Below, piece by piece: positions 16,213 through 24,768 of a stretch of 64,000 nt of DNA. The DNA comes from Pseudomonas sp. LD120 (GTDB lineage Bacteria > Pseudomonadota > Gammaproteobacteria > Pseudomonadales > Pseudomonadaceae): assembly GCF_009861525.1 (NCBI RefSeq), contig NZ_WVHL01000003.1, forward strand, positions 248,001 to 312,000, read 5' to 3'. Both the position numbers and the translations under genes were made by a program. The notes beneath the pieces are model-generated. The model had not been told where the DNA came from, did no database searches, and was given only the letters and a program-made list of their open reading frames with translations. Positions within the stretch are counted from its first letter, which is position 1, and each line of letters opens with the position of its first letter.

Positions 16213-16962
16213 ATGACCGATGCCATCGAGCTGCAACGCGAGGGCGGGCTGCTGACCCTGCGCCTGAACCGCCCCGAGAAGAAAAACGCCCTGACCCGCG
16301 CCATGTACAGTCGTCTGGCGCAAGCCCTGGCCGAGGCGGACGCCGATCCGCAAATCAATGCCCTGCTGATCTGTGGCAGCAGCGAATGCTTTACCGCCGG
16401 CAACGACATCGCCGACTTCCTGCAACAGCCGCCCAGGGACCTCGACAGCCCGGTGTTCCAGTTCATGCGCAACCTGCTCGATTGCCGCAAGCCGGTGGTG
16501 GCTGCGGTGGCCGGAGCGGCCGTGGGCATTGGCACCACCTTGTTGCTGCATTGCGATCTGGTCTATGTCAGCCGTGACGCACGGCTGCGCATGCCGTTCG
16601 TCAACCTCGGGCTGTGCCCGGAATTTGGCTCGAGCCTGCTCCTGCCGCGCTTGTTGGGGCAGGCCAAGGCCGCTGAGTTGTTACTGCTCGGCGAAGGCTT
16701 CAGTGGTGAACAGGCGGCGGCCTGGGGTATTGCCACTGCGGCCCTGGGAGATGGCGCGGCAGCCCTGGCCAAAGCCAGGGAGGCCGCCTTGCGTTTCAGC
16801 CAACTGGCGCCGGAAGCGGTGCAGGTGAGCAAGCGCCTGATGAAGGCTCCCTATCGTGAGCAACTGCGCCAGGTAATAGAAGAAGAGGGCGCGCAGTTCA
16901 CTCAGCGCCTGCGTTCACCAGAAGCCATCGCCGCCTTGTCGGGTTTTTTCGCCAAAGGCTGA
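16213..16962 (+). CDS. Enoyl-CoA hydratase/isomerase family protein
   Basis: A 249-residue crotonase-fold protein of normal length. It shows the N-terminal LRLNRPEKKNALTRAMY, the oxyanion-hole segments SECFTAGNDIADF and AAVAGAAVGIGTTLLLHCDLVY, and the usual helical C-terminus (SKRLMKAPYREQL). It would act on acyl-CoA esters in fatty-acid or aromatic-acid catabolism, or as an isomerase. The acidic residue used by classical hydratases in the second region is not obvious, so isomerase or another crotonase chemistry is possible. It is last in the apparent operon before a strong terminator. Confidence 0.88.
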   Translation: MTDAIELQREGGLLTLRLNRPEKKNALTRAMYSRLAQALAEADADPQINALLICGSSECFTAGNDIADFLQQPPRDLDSPVFQFMRNLLDCRKPVVAAVAGAAVGIGTTLLLHCDLVYVSRDARLRMPFVNLGLCPEFGSSLLLPRLLGQAKAAELLLLGEGFSGEQAAAWGIATAALGDGAAALAKAREAALRFSQLAPEAVQVSKRLMKAPYREQLRQVIEEEGAQFTQRLRSPEAIAALSGFFAKG

Positions 16963-16994
16963 TAGCTGTCGCTACAGGGAAGGACGGACAGAAA

Positions 16995-17027
16995 AAAGCC
17001 CCGGGGTTTCCACCACCGGGGCTTTTG
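16995..17027. terminator. Bidirectional Rho-independent terminator
   Basis: An eleven-base stem, AAAAGCCCCGG / CCGGGGCTTTT, lies between the convergent enoyl-CoA hydratase and pyruvate kinase genes. The flanking A and T runs allow termination in both directions. Confidence 0.9.
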
Positions 17028-17045
17028 CGTTCAGCGAGCCAGGGC

Positions 17046-18497
17046 TCAGACCATCGGGTCGCCAACGTGCAGGATCTTCATGCCATTGGTGCCGCCGGTG
17101 GTGTGGTAGCTGTCGCCCTTGGTGAGAATCACCCAGTCGCCTTTCTCTACTACGCCGCGCTTGAGCAACTCGTCGATCGCAGCCTGGCTGACCTGCTCTG
17201 GCGGCAGGGAAGCCGGGTCGAACGGGATGGTGTAGACGCCGCGGAACATGGCTGCACGCGCCTGGGTTTCACGGTGCGGGGAGTAGGCATAGATCGGCAC
17301 CGAGGAACGGATGCGCGACATGATCAGCGGGGTGTAGCCGCTTTCGGTCAGGGCGATGATCGCCTTCACGCCCGGGAAGTGGTTGGCGGTGTACATAGCG
17401 GCCAGGGCGATGCTCTGGTCGCAGCTTTCGAACACCTTGCCCATGCGGTGGCTGGAGGTCTTGCTGGTGGGGTGCTTCTCCGCACCGACACAGATCCGCG
17501 CCATGGCCTGGACCGCTTCCAGCGGGTAGGCACCGGCGGCGCTTTCCGCCGAGAGCATCACCGCGTCGGTGTAGTCGAGCACGGCGTTGGCCACGTCGGA
17601 CACTTCGGCACGGGTCGGCATCGGGTTCTGGATCATCGACTCCATCATCTGGGTCGCGACGATCACGGCCTTGTTGTGGCGGCGCGCGTGAAGAATGATT
17701 TTTTTCTGGATGCCCACCAGCTCGGCATCACCGATTTCCACGCCCAGGTCGCCACGGGCCACCATCACCGCGTCACTGGCGTTGATCAGGCCGTCGAGGG
17801 TTTCGTCGTCGGCCACGGCTTCGGCGCGTTCGATCTTGGCCACCAGCCAGGCCGTACCACCGGATTCGTCACGCAGTTTGCGCGCGTATTCCATATCGGC
17901 AGCGTCGCGAGGGAAGGACACGGCCAGGTAGTCGACTTGCATTTCGGCGGCCAGCTTGATGTCAGCCTTGTCTTTTTCGGTCAGGGCCGGAGCGGTCAGG
18001 CCGCCGCCACGACGGTTGATGCCTTTGTGGTCGGACAGCGGGCCGCCGACGGTCACCACGCAGTGCAGCTCGGTGGCGGTGGCGGTTTCCACGCGCATCA
18101 CCACACGGCCGTCGTCCAGCAGCAGCTCATCATTGACGCCGCAGTCCTTGACCAGATCCGGGTAGTCGATGCCGACGATATCCTGGTTGCCTTCGGTCAG
18201 CGGGTGCACGGTGGAGAAGGTGAATTTGTCACCGATCTTCAGTTCGATACGCTTGTTGGCGAATTTGGCGATGCGGATCTTCGGGCCTTGCAGGTCGCCG
18301 AGGATGGCCACGAAGCGGCCGTGCTTGGCGGCCAGGTCGCGGACCAGTTGGGCGCGAGCCTTGTGCTCGTCCGGCGTGCCGTGGGAGAAGTTCAGACGGG
18401 CAACATCCAGGCCTGCGAGAATCAACTGTTCGAGAACTTCCGGCGAGTTACTGGCCGGGCCAAGGGTGGCAACGATTTTGGTACGACGAACGGACAT
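17046..18497 (-). CDS. pykA: Pyruvate kinase
   Basis: A 483-residue cytoplasmic glycolytic enzyme converting phosphoenolpyruvate and ADP to pyruvate and ATP. The N-terminus MSVRRTKIVATLGPAS is typical. The active-site lysine region VAKIERAEAV, the metal site ARGDLGVEIG and MESMIQNPMPTRAEVSD are present, as is the C-terminal allosteric domain (ALTESGYTPLIMSRIR). It is more like PykA (type II) than PykF. It is monocistronic and convergent with the crotonase gene. Confidence 0.95.
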   Translation of the reverse strand: MSVRRTKIVATLGPASNSPEVLEQLILAGLDVARLNFSHGTPDEHKARAQLVRDLAAKHGRFVAILGDLQGPKIRIAKFANKRIELKIGDKFTFSTVHPLTEGNQDIVGIDYPDLVKDCGVNDELLLDDGRVVMRVETATATELHCVVTVGGPLSDHKGINRRGGGLTAPALTEKDKADIKLAAEMQVDYLAVSFPRDAADMEYARKLRDESGGTAWLVAKIERAEAVADDETLDGLINASDAVMVARGDLGVEIGDAELVGIQKKIILHARRHNKAVIVATQMMESMIQNPMPTRAEVSDVANAVLDYTDAVMLSAESAAGAYPLEAVQAMARICVGAEKHPTSKTSSHRMGKVFESCDQSIALAAMYTANHFPGVKAIIALTESGYTPLIMSRIRSSVPIYAYSPHRETQARAAMFRGVYTIPFDPASLPPEQVSQAAIDELLKRGVVEKGDWVILTKGDSYHTTGGTNGMKILHVGDPMV

Positions 18498-18654
18498 GCA
18501 CGGACTCCTGAGTTCAAGCGCAGCGAGAGGCTACTATGCTCCGAAGTTGTAGTCATTGTTCGTTTGCACTACTTATTGCTTTGTTTGTTTACTGCAACAA
18601 CCTTGAAGATTTTTGCCAATGAGTCGATACACTGCACAAGACAGGAGATACCCC

Positions 18655-19029
18655 ATGCGATTCGTACTCATTGCTATCCTGGCCGTCAGTGTTGTCGGCT
18701 GCACCCGCTGGTCCATGGACCATCACTTGAACAATGCCTACCGCGCCTATGACCGCGGCAACTGCGAGAGTGTGATGCTCGAGTTGAGCCAGGTTGACCG
18801 TGACAGCCGTGCGCGACGTTATATCCAGCCAGAAGTGTCGATGTTGCGCGGGCAGTGCCTGGAGCGTCAGAAGTTGTACGTCGATGCGATCCAGACCTAC
18901 CAGTTCATCATTACCCAGCACCCTTCCAGCGAATATGCCTATCGGGCCAAGGCGCGTCTGGAGACGTTGCAGCAACTGGGACACTACCCATCAAATGGTG
19001 CCGCTCAGGTTCGCCGCACCGCCTTGTGA
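18655..19029 (+). CDS. Tetratricopeptide-like lipoprotein
   Basis: A 124-residue exported protein. The signal sequence MRFVLIAILAVSVVGC ends in a lipobox (VVGC), giving Cys16 as the lipidated residue. The mature part has two helix-hairpin repeats resembling TPR units (NNAYRAYDRGNCESVML, YVDAIQTYQFIITQHPSSEYAYRAKARLETL). Such lipoproteins usually scaffold envelope complexes. ATG 18655 has AGGAGA six bases upstream; earlier in-frame codons lack a site. No partner is evident. Confidence 0.8.
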   Translation: MRFVLIAILAVSVVGCTRWSMDHHLNNAYRAYDRGNCESVMLELSQVDRDSRARRYIQPEVSMLRGQCLERQKLYVDAIQTYQFIITQHPSSEYAYRAKARLETLQQLGHYPSNGAAQVRRTAL

Positions 19030-19249
19030 TGGATGTTTATCCGGGGCGTGATCATCGCCCCTCGCGCTTGAGCTAACATTTGCAAAGGGTGTTCGAGCAC
19101 CGTCTCAGCCTGGCCTGTGGCAAGGGTTGGAATTCTTCTGGCGATCTTCTCGTACATCGAATCCGGGAGAACGAGTCTGCAGTTACGGACCGTTCCGAAG
19201 CACTAGTGCGGTCATGCTTAATGACCTTTCCATAGCGATACCCAGCATG

Positions 19250-19606
19250 TTTACGGAACGTCGGATTGAGCGGCATCAACTGCCGTCTTATTTGAAGGTC
19301 TTCAATCGGTTTACTGACAAGCCTGTCGGTTTCCTGGGCAATCTATCCGCTGATGGACTGATGCTGATCAGCCAGTTGCCGATGCTGATTGGCGCCGAAT
19401 TCGAGTTGCGGATCAAAGTCCCCTCGGGGGATGGACAGCTACAGTTCATTGACTTCAGTGCCTGTTGCCTGTGGTGCCACGAGGACCTTACACCGCACCA
19501 TTACGACAGCGGTTTCAGCTTGCTGCGAGCTTCGCCGGAGTTCGCCGGACTGGAACAGGTCCTGCACCATTACTTCAGCTTTCATCCGTTGCAGACGTCC
19601 GCCTGA
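19250..19606 (+). CDS. PilZ-domain protein (c-di-GMP receptor type)
   Basis: A 118-residue protein made almost wholly of a PilZ domain. It has the RRxxRH motif (RRIERH) at the start and NLSADG, the second c-di-GMP contact (D/N-x-S-x-x-G), about 30 residues later. It should therefore bind c-di-GMP. The start is uncertain: ATG 19250 places the RRxxRH motif at residues 5-10, as is common, while ATG 19214 and TTG 19127 are in frame and none has a strong ribosome site. It converges on the MoxR-type operon 15 bases away. Confidence 0.75.
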   Translation, partial: FTERRIERHQLPSYLKVFNRFTDKPVGFLGNLSADGLMLISQLPMLIGAEFELRIKVPSGDGQLQFIDFSACCLWCHEDLTPHHYDSGFSLLRASPEFAGLEQVLHHYFSFHPLQTSA

Positions 19607-19621
19607 GGCGTACGGCGGCCG

Positions 19622-20953
19622 CTACAGGCTGCCGGCTTTTTTCCAGCTCAGATAACGGCTGACCAGTTCTGCCCCCAGCGCTCCCGGTCGGGCGTCGAGC
19701 AGGGCGATGCCGTGGGCGTTGAGCCGGTCATGCAGCTCGGTCCGGCTATTGAGGTAATTCACCGTTGCGCTGTAGGTCAGCGCTTCGGGCAGCGTCTGCA
19801 CCGGGGTCTGGCGCATCTGGTCGAGGACTTCCTCGCGCAGGCTGGCCACCAGCACTCGATGCCGACTGCCGATGCGTTTGACTGCGGTCAGCAGTTCTTC
19901 GTCGTCCTCATCCCGCAGGTTGGTGACCAGCACCACCAGCGCCCGACGCTTCTGGCGTGCCAGCAATTCACTGGCGGCGGCCTGGTAGTCGGCGGGGCGT
20001 TGGCTGCTGTCCAGGTCGTAGACGCCATTGAGCAGCACACTCAATTGGGCCGATCCCTTGACCGGCGCCAGGTAGCGCGAGCGTTCTCCGGCAAAACTGT
20101 AGAGGCCCACGGCATCCCCCTGGCGCAGCGCGACATAGCTGAGCAGCAGGCACGCGTTGAGGGCATGGTCGAAGTGCGCCAGTTCACCGTCCTGGCTGCG
20201 CATGCGGCGTCCACAGTCGAGCATGAAGATGATCTGCTGATCGCGTTCGTCTTGATACTCCCGGGCGATCGGGGTGCGTTGGCGGGCGGTGGCCTTCCAG
20301 TCGATCTGGCGTAGACTGTCGCCCTCGCGAAACTCTCTTAGCTGATTGAACTCCAGTCCCAGGCCACGACGCTGGCGCTGGCGTACCCCAAGCTGACTGA
20401 GCCAGTTGTCCACCGCGAGCAATTGCGCGCCGTAGAGGCGGGCGAAATCCGGGTAGACCCGAGTGCTGTCGTGGACCTTCACCAGGCGTTTGGCGCTCCA
20501 CAGGCCCAGGGGGCTGGGCAGGCTGAGTTCGCACTGCTCGAAGTTGAAGTGGCCCCGCTGCAGCGGTCGCACGCCATAGCCGATCCGACTGACGTGACCG
20601 GGTTCGAGGCTGACCGATTGCGGCAGATTCTCGAAACTCAGGCCCTGAGGCGGGTGGTCGAAGACCTGCACCTCCAGGGCTTGCTGATACCCGTGCCGGA
20701 TCTCCAGTTGCACCTCGCTCCAGCGTCCCAGGGGCAGGCTGCCGGGCAATTGGCGACGCACGTCTGGCGAGGCCAGGCGCAACAGGCGCAGGGCGTCCAG
20801 CAGGGCCAGCAGCAACAGCGCCAGCAACAGGCCCCAGGCAATGGAATCCAGGCGTGGGGTGAGGTTCACCCCCAGGGCGCGGGCGGTGCCGAGGAGCATG
20901 TCCAGGCCGGCCAGGGTGCCCAGCCAGATCAGCAGCAGACGGGTTGGCTTCAT
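19622..20953 (-). CDS. DUF58-domain membrane-anchored protein
   Basis: A 443-residue protein. Two N-terminal hydrophobic segments (about 5-25 and 38-60) are followed by a beta-rich stretch and then the DUF58 signature GLGLEFNQLREFREGDSLRQIDWKATARQ around residues 205-235. A von Willebrand A-like domain comes next (IIFMLDCGRRMRS). DUF58 proteins are the usual partners of MoxR ATPases, which are thought to act as chaperones for VWA proteins. It is the last gene of a six-gene operon, with a 13-base gap after the ATPase gene. The start at ATG 20953 precedes the first membrane helix. Confidence 0.87.
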   Translation of the reverse strand: MKPTRLLLIWLGTLAGLDMLLGTARALGVNLTPRLDSIAWGLLLALLLLALLDALRLLRLASPDVRRQLPGSLPLGRWSEVQLEIRHGYQQALEVQVFDHPPQGLSFENLPQSVSLEPGHVSRIGYGVRPLQRGHFNFEQCELSLPSPLGLWSAKRLVKVHDSTRVYPDFARLYGAQLLAVDNWLSQLGVRQRQRRGLGLEFNQLREFREGDSLRQIDWKATARQRTPIAREYQDERDQQIIFMLDCGRRMRSQDGELAHFDHALNACLLLSYVALRQGDAVGLYSFAGERSRYLAPVKGSAQLSVLLNGVYDLDSSQRPADYQAAASELLARQKRRALVVLVTNLRDEDDEELLTAVKRIGSRHRVLVASLREEVLDQMRQTPVQTLPEALTYSATVNYLNSRTELHDRLNAHGIALLDARPGALGAELVSRYLSWKKAGSL

Positions 20954-20966
20954 GGGTGTTGGCCGC

Positions 20967-22064
20967 TCACAGACGCGGTGCGGGGATCTGCTCAAGCATC
21001 TGCTTGAGGACCTGCTCCACCGACAGGCCTTCGATGTCCAGTTCCGGGGCCACCCGGACCCGGTGCCGTAGCACAGCCATGGCGCAGCCCTTGATGTCAT
21101 CCGGGATCACAAACTCGCCACCGCGTAACAGTGCCCGGGCCCGCGCCCCGCGCACCAGGGCAATGGAGGCACGCGGTCCGGCGCCGAGGGTCAGGCCTGG
21201 CCAGCTCCGGGTGGCCCGCGCCAGGCGCACGGCATAGTCGAGCACCTGGTCGTCCAGAGGCAGGTCGCTGGCGATGCGCTGCAGGGCCAGTACGTCCTTG
21301 GCCTGGAGCACGGTGCGCAGGGGCTGCACGTCGAGCATGTCGGCGCGAGTCGAGCGCGCCACCTGACGAACCATGTTCAATTCTTCCTCGGCTTCCGGGT
21401 AGTCCATGCGCAACTTGAGCATGAAACGGTCCAGCTCGGCCTCCGGCAGCGGGTAGGTGCCCTCTTGCTCGATGGGGTTCTGCGTGGCCAGCACCATGAA
21501 CGGCTGGGCAATCGGCAGGGCTCGGCCTTCGAGGGTCACTTGGCGTTCCTGCATGGCTTCCAGCAGGGCGGCCTGGGTTTTGGCCGGTGCGCGGTTGATC
21601 TCGTCCGCCAGCAACAGGTTGGTGAACAGCGGGCCCTTGCGCAGTTTGAACTGCTCGGTCTGCAGGTCGTACACCGCGTGCCCGGTGACGTCGCTGGGCA
21701 TCAGGTCCGGGGTGAACTGGATGCGCGCGAATTCACCGCCGAAGCACCGGGCCAGGGCTCTTACCAGCAGGGTCTTGCCCAGGCCAGGAACCCCTTCGAG
21801 CAACACATGGCCGCCGGCGATCAATGCTGTCAGTACATCGTCGATCACGGTGTCCTGACCGATCACCACCTTTTGCAGCTCCAGGCGCAGCGCCTGGGCC
21901 AGTTGGCTGGCCCTTTGCCGCTGTTGCGCCGCATGGGCTTTTGCCTGTGCCTGTACCTGCGCTTCAGTCGGCTCGCTAGGCTCAGTTGGCTCGGTTCGTT
22001 CAGTCGGTTCGGTAGGCTCTGAGGACGCTAAGGGCTCAAGGGGTTCGACGGGTTGTTCGCTCAT
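20967..22064 (-). CDS. MoxR-family AAA+ ATPase
   Basis: A 365-residue ATPase. Walker A is GVPGLGKT near residue 90, Walker B is LLLADEINRAPAKTQAALLEAM, sensor 1 is VLATQNPIEQEGTYPLPEAELDRF, and the C-terminal lid domain follows. The first 40 residues are unusual for the family: a low-complexity Pro/Glu/Thr run (EPTEPTERTEPTEPSEPTE) and then an Ala/Gln-rich helix. Family members are chaperone-like motors working with VWA proteins, here presumably the DUF58 product. It overlaps the DUF4350 gene by four bases. Confidence 0.92.
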   Translation of the reverse strand: MSEQPVEPLEPLASSEPTEPTERTEPTEPSEPTEAQVQAQAKAHAAQQRQRASQLAQALRLELQKVVIGQDTVIDDVLTALIAGGHVLLEGVPGLGKTLLVRALARCFGGEFARIQFTPDLMPSDVTGHAVYDLQTEQFKLRKGPLFTNLLLADEINRAPAKTQAALLEAMQERQVTLEGRALPIAQPFMVLATQNPIEQEGTYPLPEAELDRFMLKLRMDYPEAEEELNMVRQVARSTRADMLDVQPLRTVLQAKDVLALQRIASDLPLDDQVLDYAVRLARATRSWPGLTLGAGPRASIALVRGARARALLRGGEFVIPDDIKGCAMAVLRHRVRVAPELDIEGLSVEQVLKQMLEQIPAPRL

Positions 22065-23224
22065 AGGGCATTCCTGAGAGTTTGCAGGTGGGCGACCTGG
22101 TGGCTGAAGTCAACGGCGCTAAGGCGCTTTTCGGACAAGGGTTGCAAGGCGTGTTCAACGGCGCTGACGGGCTGTTGGCTGAGCAGGGCGAGCACCTCGT
22201 ATTGGGCGCGCTCGTCCAACTGTTCGAAACCTGGATGACGGCGTCGCGCCCGGCGTCGGATATCCACATGCAAAGCGTGCAGCAGCGGAGCATGGCCACC
22301 ATGACGCAGCACGAAGTTGGCGCTGGCCCGCAGGTGCTCAAGCAATTGGCGTCGGGCCTTGGCGGGGGGCGCCTGCAGCGGACCCTGGCGGGCCCCCGAA
22401 TGCCATAACCAGAGGCCGACCAGCAGGGCGAGGGCTACCAGAGCCTGGGGAAAGTTGCGCCAGAGCAGTTGCCCAAGATTTGGGTGATCGGTGTTGAACA
22501 GCAGCGTCACCGCGGTGTCGGCGTTCAGGTACCACAACAGCCAGGCGTTGTCGTACAAGCCAATGTTCGGAGTTTTCCAGATATCGGCGTCGGTCAGGAC
22601 GGTGACCGAGCCCTTGCCGTAGTCCAGCTGGATCATGTGAGTGGCCATGCCACTGTTGGCCCAGGATTGCGCAAGGTGCTCCGGGTCATCCAAGTGAAAG
22701 TCGGTGTCGAAGCCGATGTAGGCGGGCGCTTGTTCGCCTTCCAGATAGACCTTGGTCAGCTTCGGATAGGCATCGTCGGCTTGCTGTTCTGGCGGCTCCT
22801 CGAGGTCCTCGCTCAATCGTTGATGGATCTGTACGCGGTCCAGCAGTAGGTCGCCGCTGTGCTGGGTGTCCGCATCCCACAGGGCTTCGGCGACAAACAC
22901 CAGGTGACCACCGGCACGGGCCCAGTCCAGTACTTGATCGACCTGATGCGGGCTCATGTTCGATCGTTCAGCGAGCATCAACAGGCTGTTGCCGGCGGGC
23001 TCCAAGGTGGCCAGCACTTCCAGGCCGTTGGTGTGCTCTACCTGGAGGCCGCGTTGGCGCAGATACATTTCGGCGGCCAAGTAGGGATTGGCCTGGGCCT
23101 CCGGCGAGGGGCCATGATCGACCTGTTCCTGATACGGCGTGGCCTGACGGTACAGGTAGTAACCGGTTGCACCGAGCACCAGGGCCAGCAGCAGCGCCAG
23201 GGTCCCCCACAGATAGCGCTTCAT
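22061..23224 (-). CDS. DUF4350-domain membrane protein
   Basis: A 387-residue protein with one N-terminal membrane helix (5-26), a periplasmic-looking domain of about 220 residues (NPYLAAEMYLRQRGLQVE, WARAGGHLVFVAE, GKGSVTVLTDADIW), a second helix near 255-275 (FPQALVALALLVGLWLW) and a cytoplasmic C-terminus with ARRQLLEHLRASANFVLRHG. It belongs to a family of unknown function found in MoxR-DUF58 clusters. It overlaps both neighbours by four bases. Confidence 0.82.
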   Translation of the reverse strand: MKRYLWGTLALLLALVLGATGYYLYRQATPYQEQVDHGPSPEAQANPYLAAEMYLRQRGLQVEHTNGLEVLATLEPAGNSLLMLAERSNMSPHQVDQVLDWARAGGHLVFVAEALWDADTQHSGDLLLDRVQIHQRLSEDLEEPPEQQADDAYPKLTKVYLEGEQAPAYIGFDTDFHLDDPEHLAQSWANSGMATHMIQLDYGKGSVTVLTDADIWKTPNIGLYDNAWLLWYLNADTAVTLLFNTDHPNLGQLLWRNFPQALVALALLVGLWLWHSGARQGPLQAPPAKARRQLLEHLRASANFVLRHGGHAPLLHALHVDIRRRARRRHPGFEQLDERAQYEVLALLSQQPVSAVEHALQPLSEKRLSAVDFSHQVAHLQTLRNAL

Positions 23225-24768
23225 GATTGTGCTCCGGGGCCAAACAGCTCGCGCCAGCCATCACACAACTGCGATTGCAACTCGATGTCGGGTACTTGAT
23301 GTCCGTAGGCCATGTTCTGCCAATGCAGGGTCAGGTTGCGGCTGAAGGCTTCCAGTTGCGGTTGTTGCAGGTGCTTGATCCGTTGCAGTACCTGGCCTTC
23401 GGTATCGGCCGCGCTGAGGGGTAGATTGAAGTCTTCCAGCAAGCGGCTGAGCAGCGCCCGGTAGAGCAGCCCCAGGGCTTCCCGAGGCTGGCGGGACCAC
23501 AACTCTGCGGCGCGGGCAGCGACATCGGCGGGCAGGGTCTGGCTGCCGACTTCCAGGCCGAACAGTTGCTGGGGCATGGCCGCTGGGCGTTTTTTGCGCG
23601 GCAGTGAACGGCGACTGACGAAGGCCCGTGACCACTCGCGGTAATGCCAGATCAGCCAGCCCAGCGCCCCCAGCAGCAAGCCCCAGAGGAGGATTTCCAG
23701 GCCAGTGGCGAGGCTGGAAAAACTGTTTTTGTCGAGGCCTTCCAGCACGCTCTTGAGCTGTTCAGGCGACGTGCTCTTTGCGTCTTTGTCCTTTGTTTGT
23801 TCATCGCCGAAGCGATAGCGGGTAACCGACTCCTGATTCTTGAACGGTGGTTTGTCCAGGATGCCCTGGATGCTTTCTTTCGAAGCCTTGCTGGTCAGGG
23901 GTTGCAGCAACAGACGCGGTGCTTCGGGGCCGGCCACGGAACTGCTGGGGGCCGCGGCCCAGAGCGACGGGCTGGGAGCGAGCAGCAGGCCCACGCTCAG
24001 CAGCAGTACCGCAATGCCAGCCAGTCGTTGGCGCAGGCGACGAAAGACCAGCTCGATGTCCCAGGCTTCCAGCTCGGTGCGACGGTTGAGGTAGAGACTG
24101 AATCCGCAGGCGACGTAGATCGGCTCCCAGATCACCAGGACCAGGGCGTAGAACGCGTTGGTCAGGTGCTCCAGCCACAGCCAGTCGTGCTGGGCGGCAA
24201 TGATCAAGCTCTGCCAGTTCCAGTCCAGCTCGATCTGTTGCGGCAGCAGCAGGTAGAACAGCAGCATCAGGCCGATCCACAGGGCGCCTTCCAGGTGCAT
24301 GCCAATCAGCGTCAGCCAGCGTGCGGCGCCGGCATTGCGCTGCAACAGCACTGCCAGGCGCTGTTGCCGGGCATCGCCGCTCAAACCTTCCAGTTGCATC
24401 ACCGGCAGGATGAAGCTGCGGCTCATGCTGAAACGACGCCAGGTCAGGCTCGCCAGCAACTGCGGTTTGAGCAGGCGCGGCCATTGTCGCAGGGCCTGCT
24501 TGAGGCTGGGTGTCTCGCCGAACAGGGCCTTGGACAGAATGAACAGCGGCAGGGGCTCAAAGGCTGGCTTGAGCCACCAGAACAGCAACACCGCCAGCGA
24601 CGGCGATTCCCATAACAACAGGCTCAGCAGGGCGAAGACCGGCAGGCTGACAATCGCCCAGCTGGTCATCAGCAAGCGCCGGTGGCGCTGGCTCAGCAGC
24701 ACCCCCAGGTCCATGGCTTCCCAGGCGTTGCGTGGGCGGATCACCACACTGGCGTCACTCAGGCGCAT
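23221..24768 (-). CDS. DUF4129-domain membrane protein
   Basis: A 515-residue inner-membrane protein. The first half has about five hydrophobic segments. Next come a soluble loop (residues 270-350) and a further helix (LEILLWGLLLGALGWLIWHY). The C-terminal DUF4129 domain contains the signature REALGLLYRALLSRLLEDFNLPLSAADTEGQVLQRI. Function unknown; always read with MoxR clusters. It overlaps the DUF4350 gene by four bases and the SpoIIM-type gene by fourteen, indicating tight coupling. Confidence 0.82.
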   Translation of the reverse strand: MRLSDASVVIRPRNAWEAMDLGVLLSQRHRRLLMTSWAIVSLPVFALLSLLLWESPSLAVLLFWWLKPAFEPLPLFILSKALFGETPSLKQALRQWPRLLKPQLLASLTWRRFSMSRSFILPVMQLEGLSGDARQQRLAVLLQRNAGAARWLTLIGMHLEGALWIGLMLLFYLLLPQQIELDWNWQSLIIAAQHDWLWLEHLTNAFYALVLVIWEPIYVACGFSLYLNRRTELEAWDIELVFRRLRQRLAGIAVLLLSVGLLLAPSPSLWAAAPSSSVAGPEAPRLLLQPLTSKASKESIQGILDKPPFKNQESVTRYRFGDEQTKDKDAKSTSPEQLKSVLEGLDKNSFSSLATGLEILLWGLLLGALGWLIWHYREWSRAFVSRRSLPRKKRPAAMPQQLFGLEVGSQTLPADVAARAAELWSRQPREALGLLYRALLSRLLEDFNLPLSAADTEGQVLQRIKHLQQPQLEAFSRNLTLHWQNMAYGHQVPDIELQSQLCDGWRELFGPGAQS

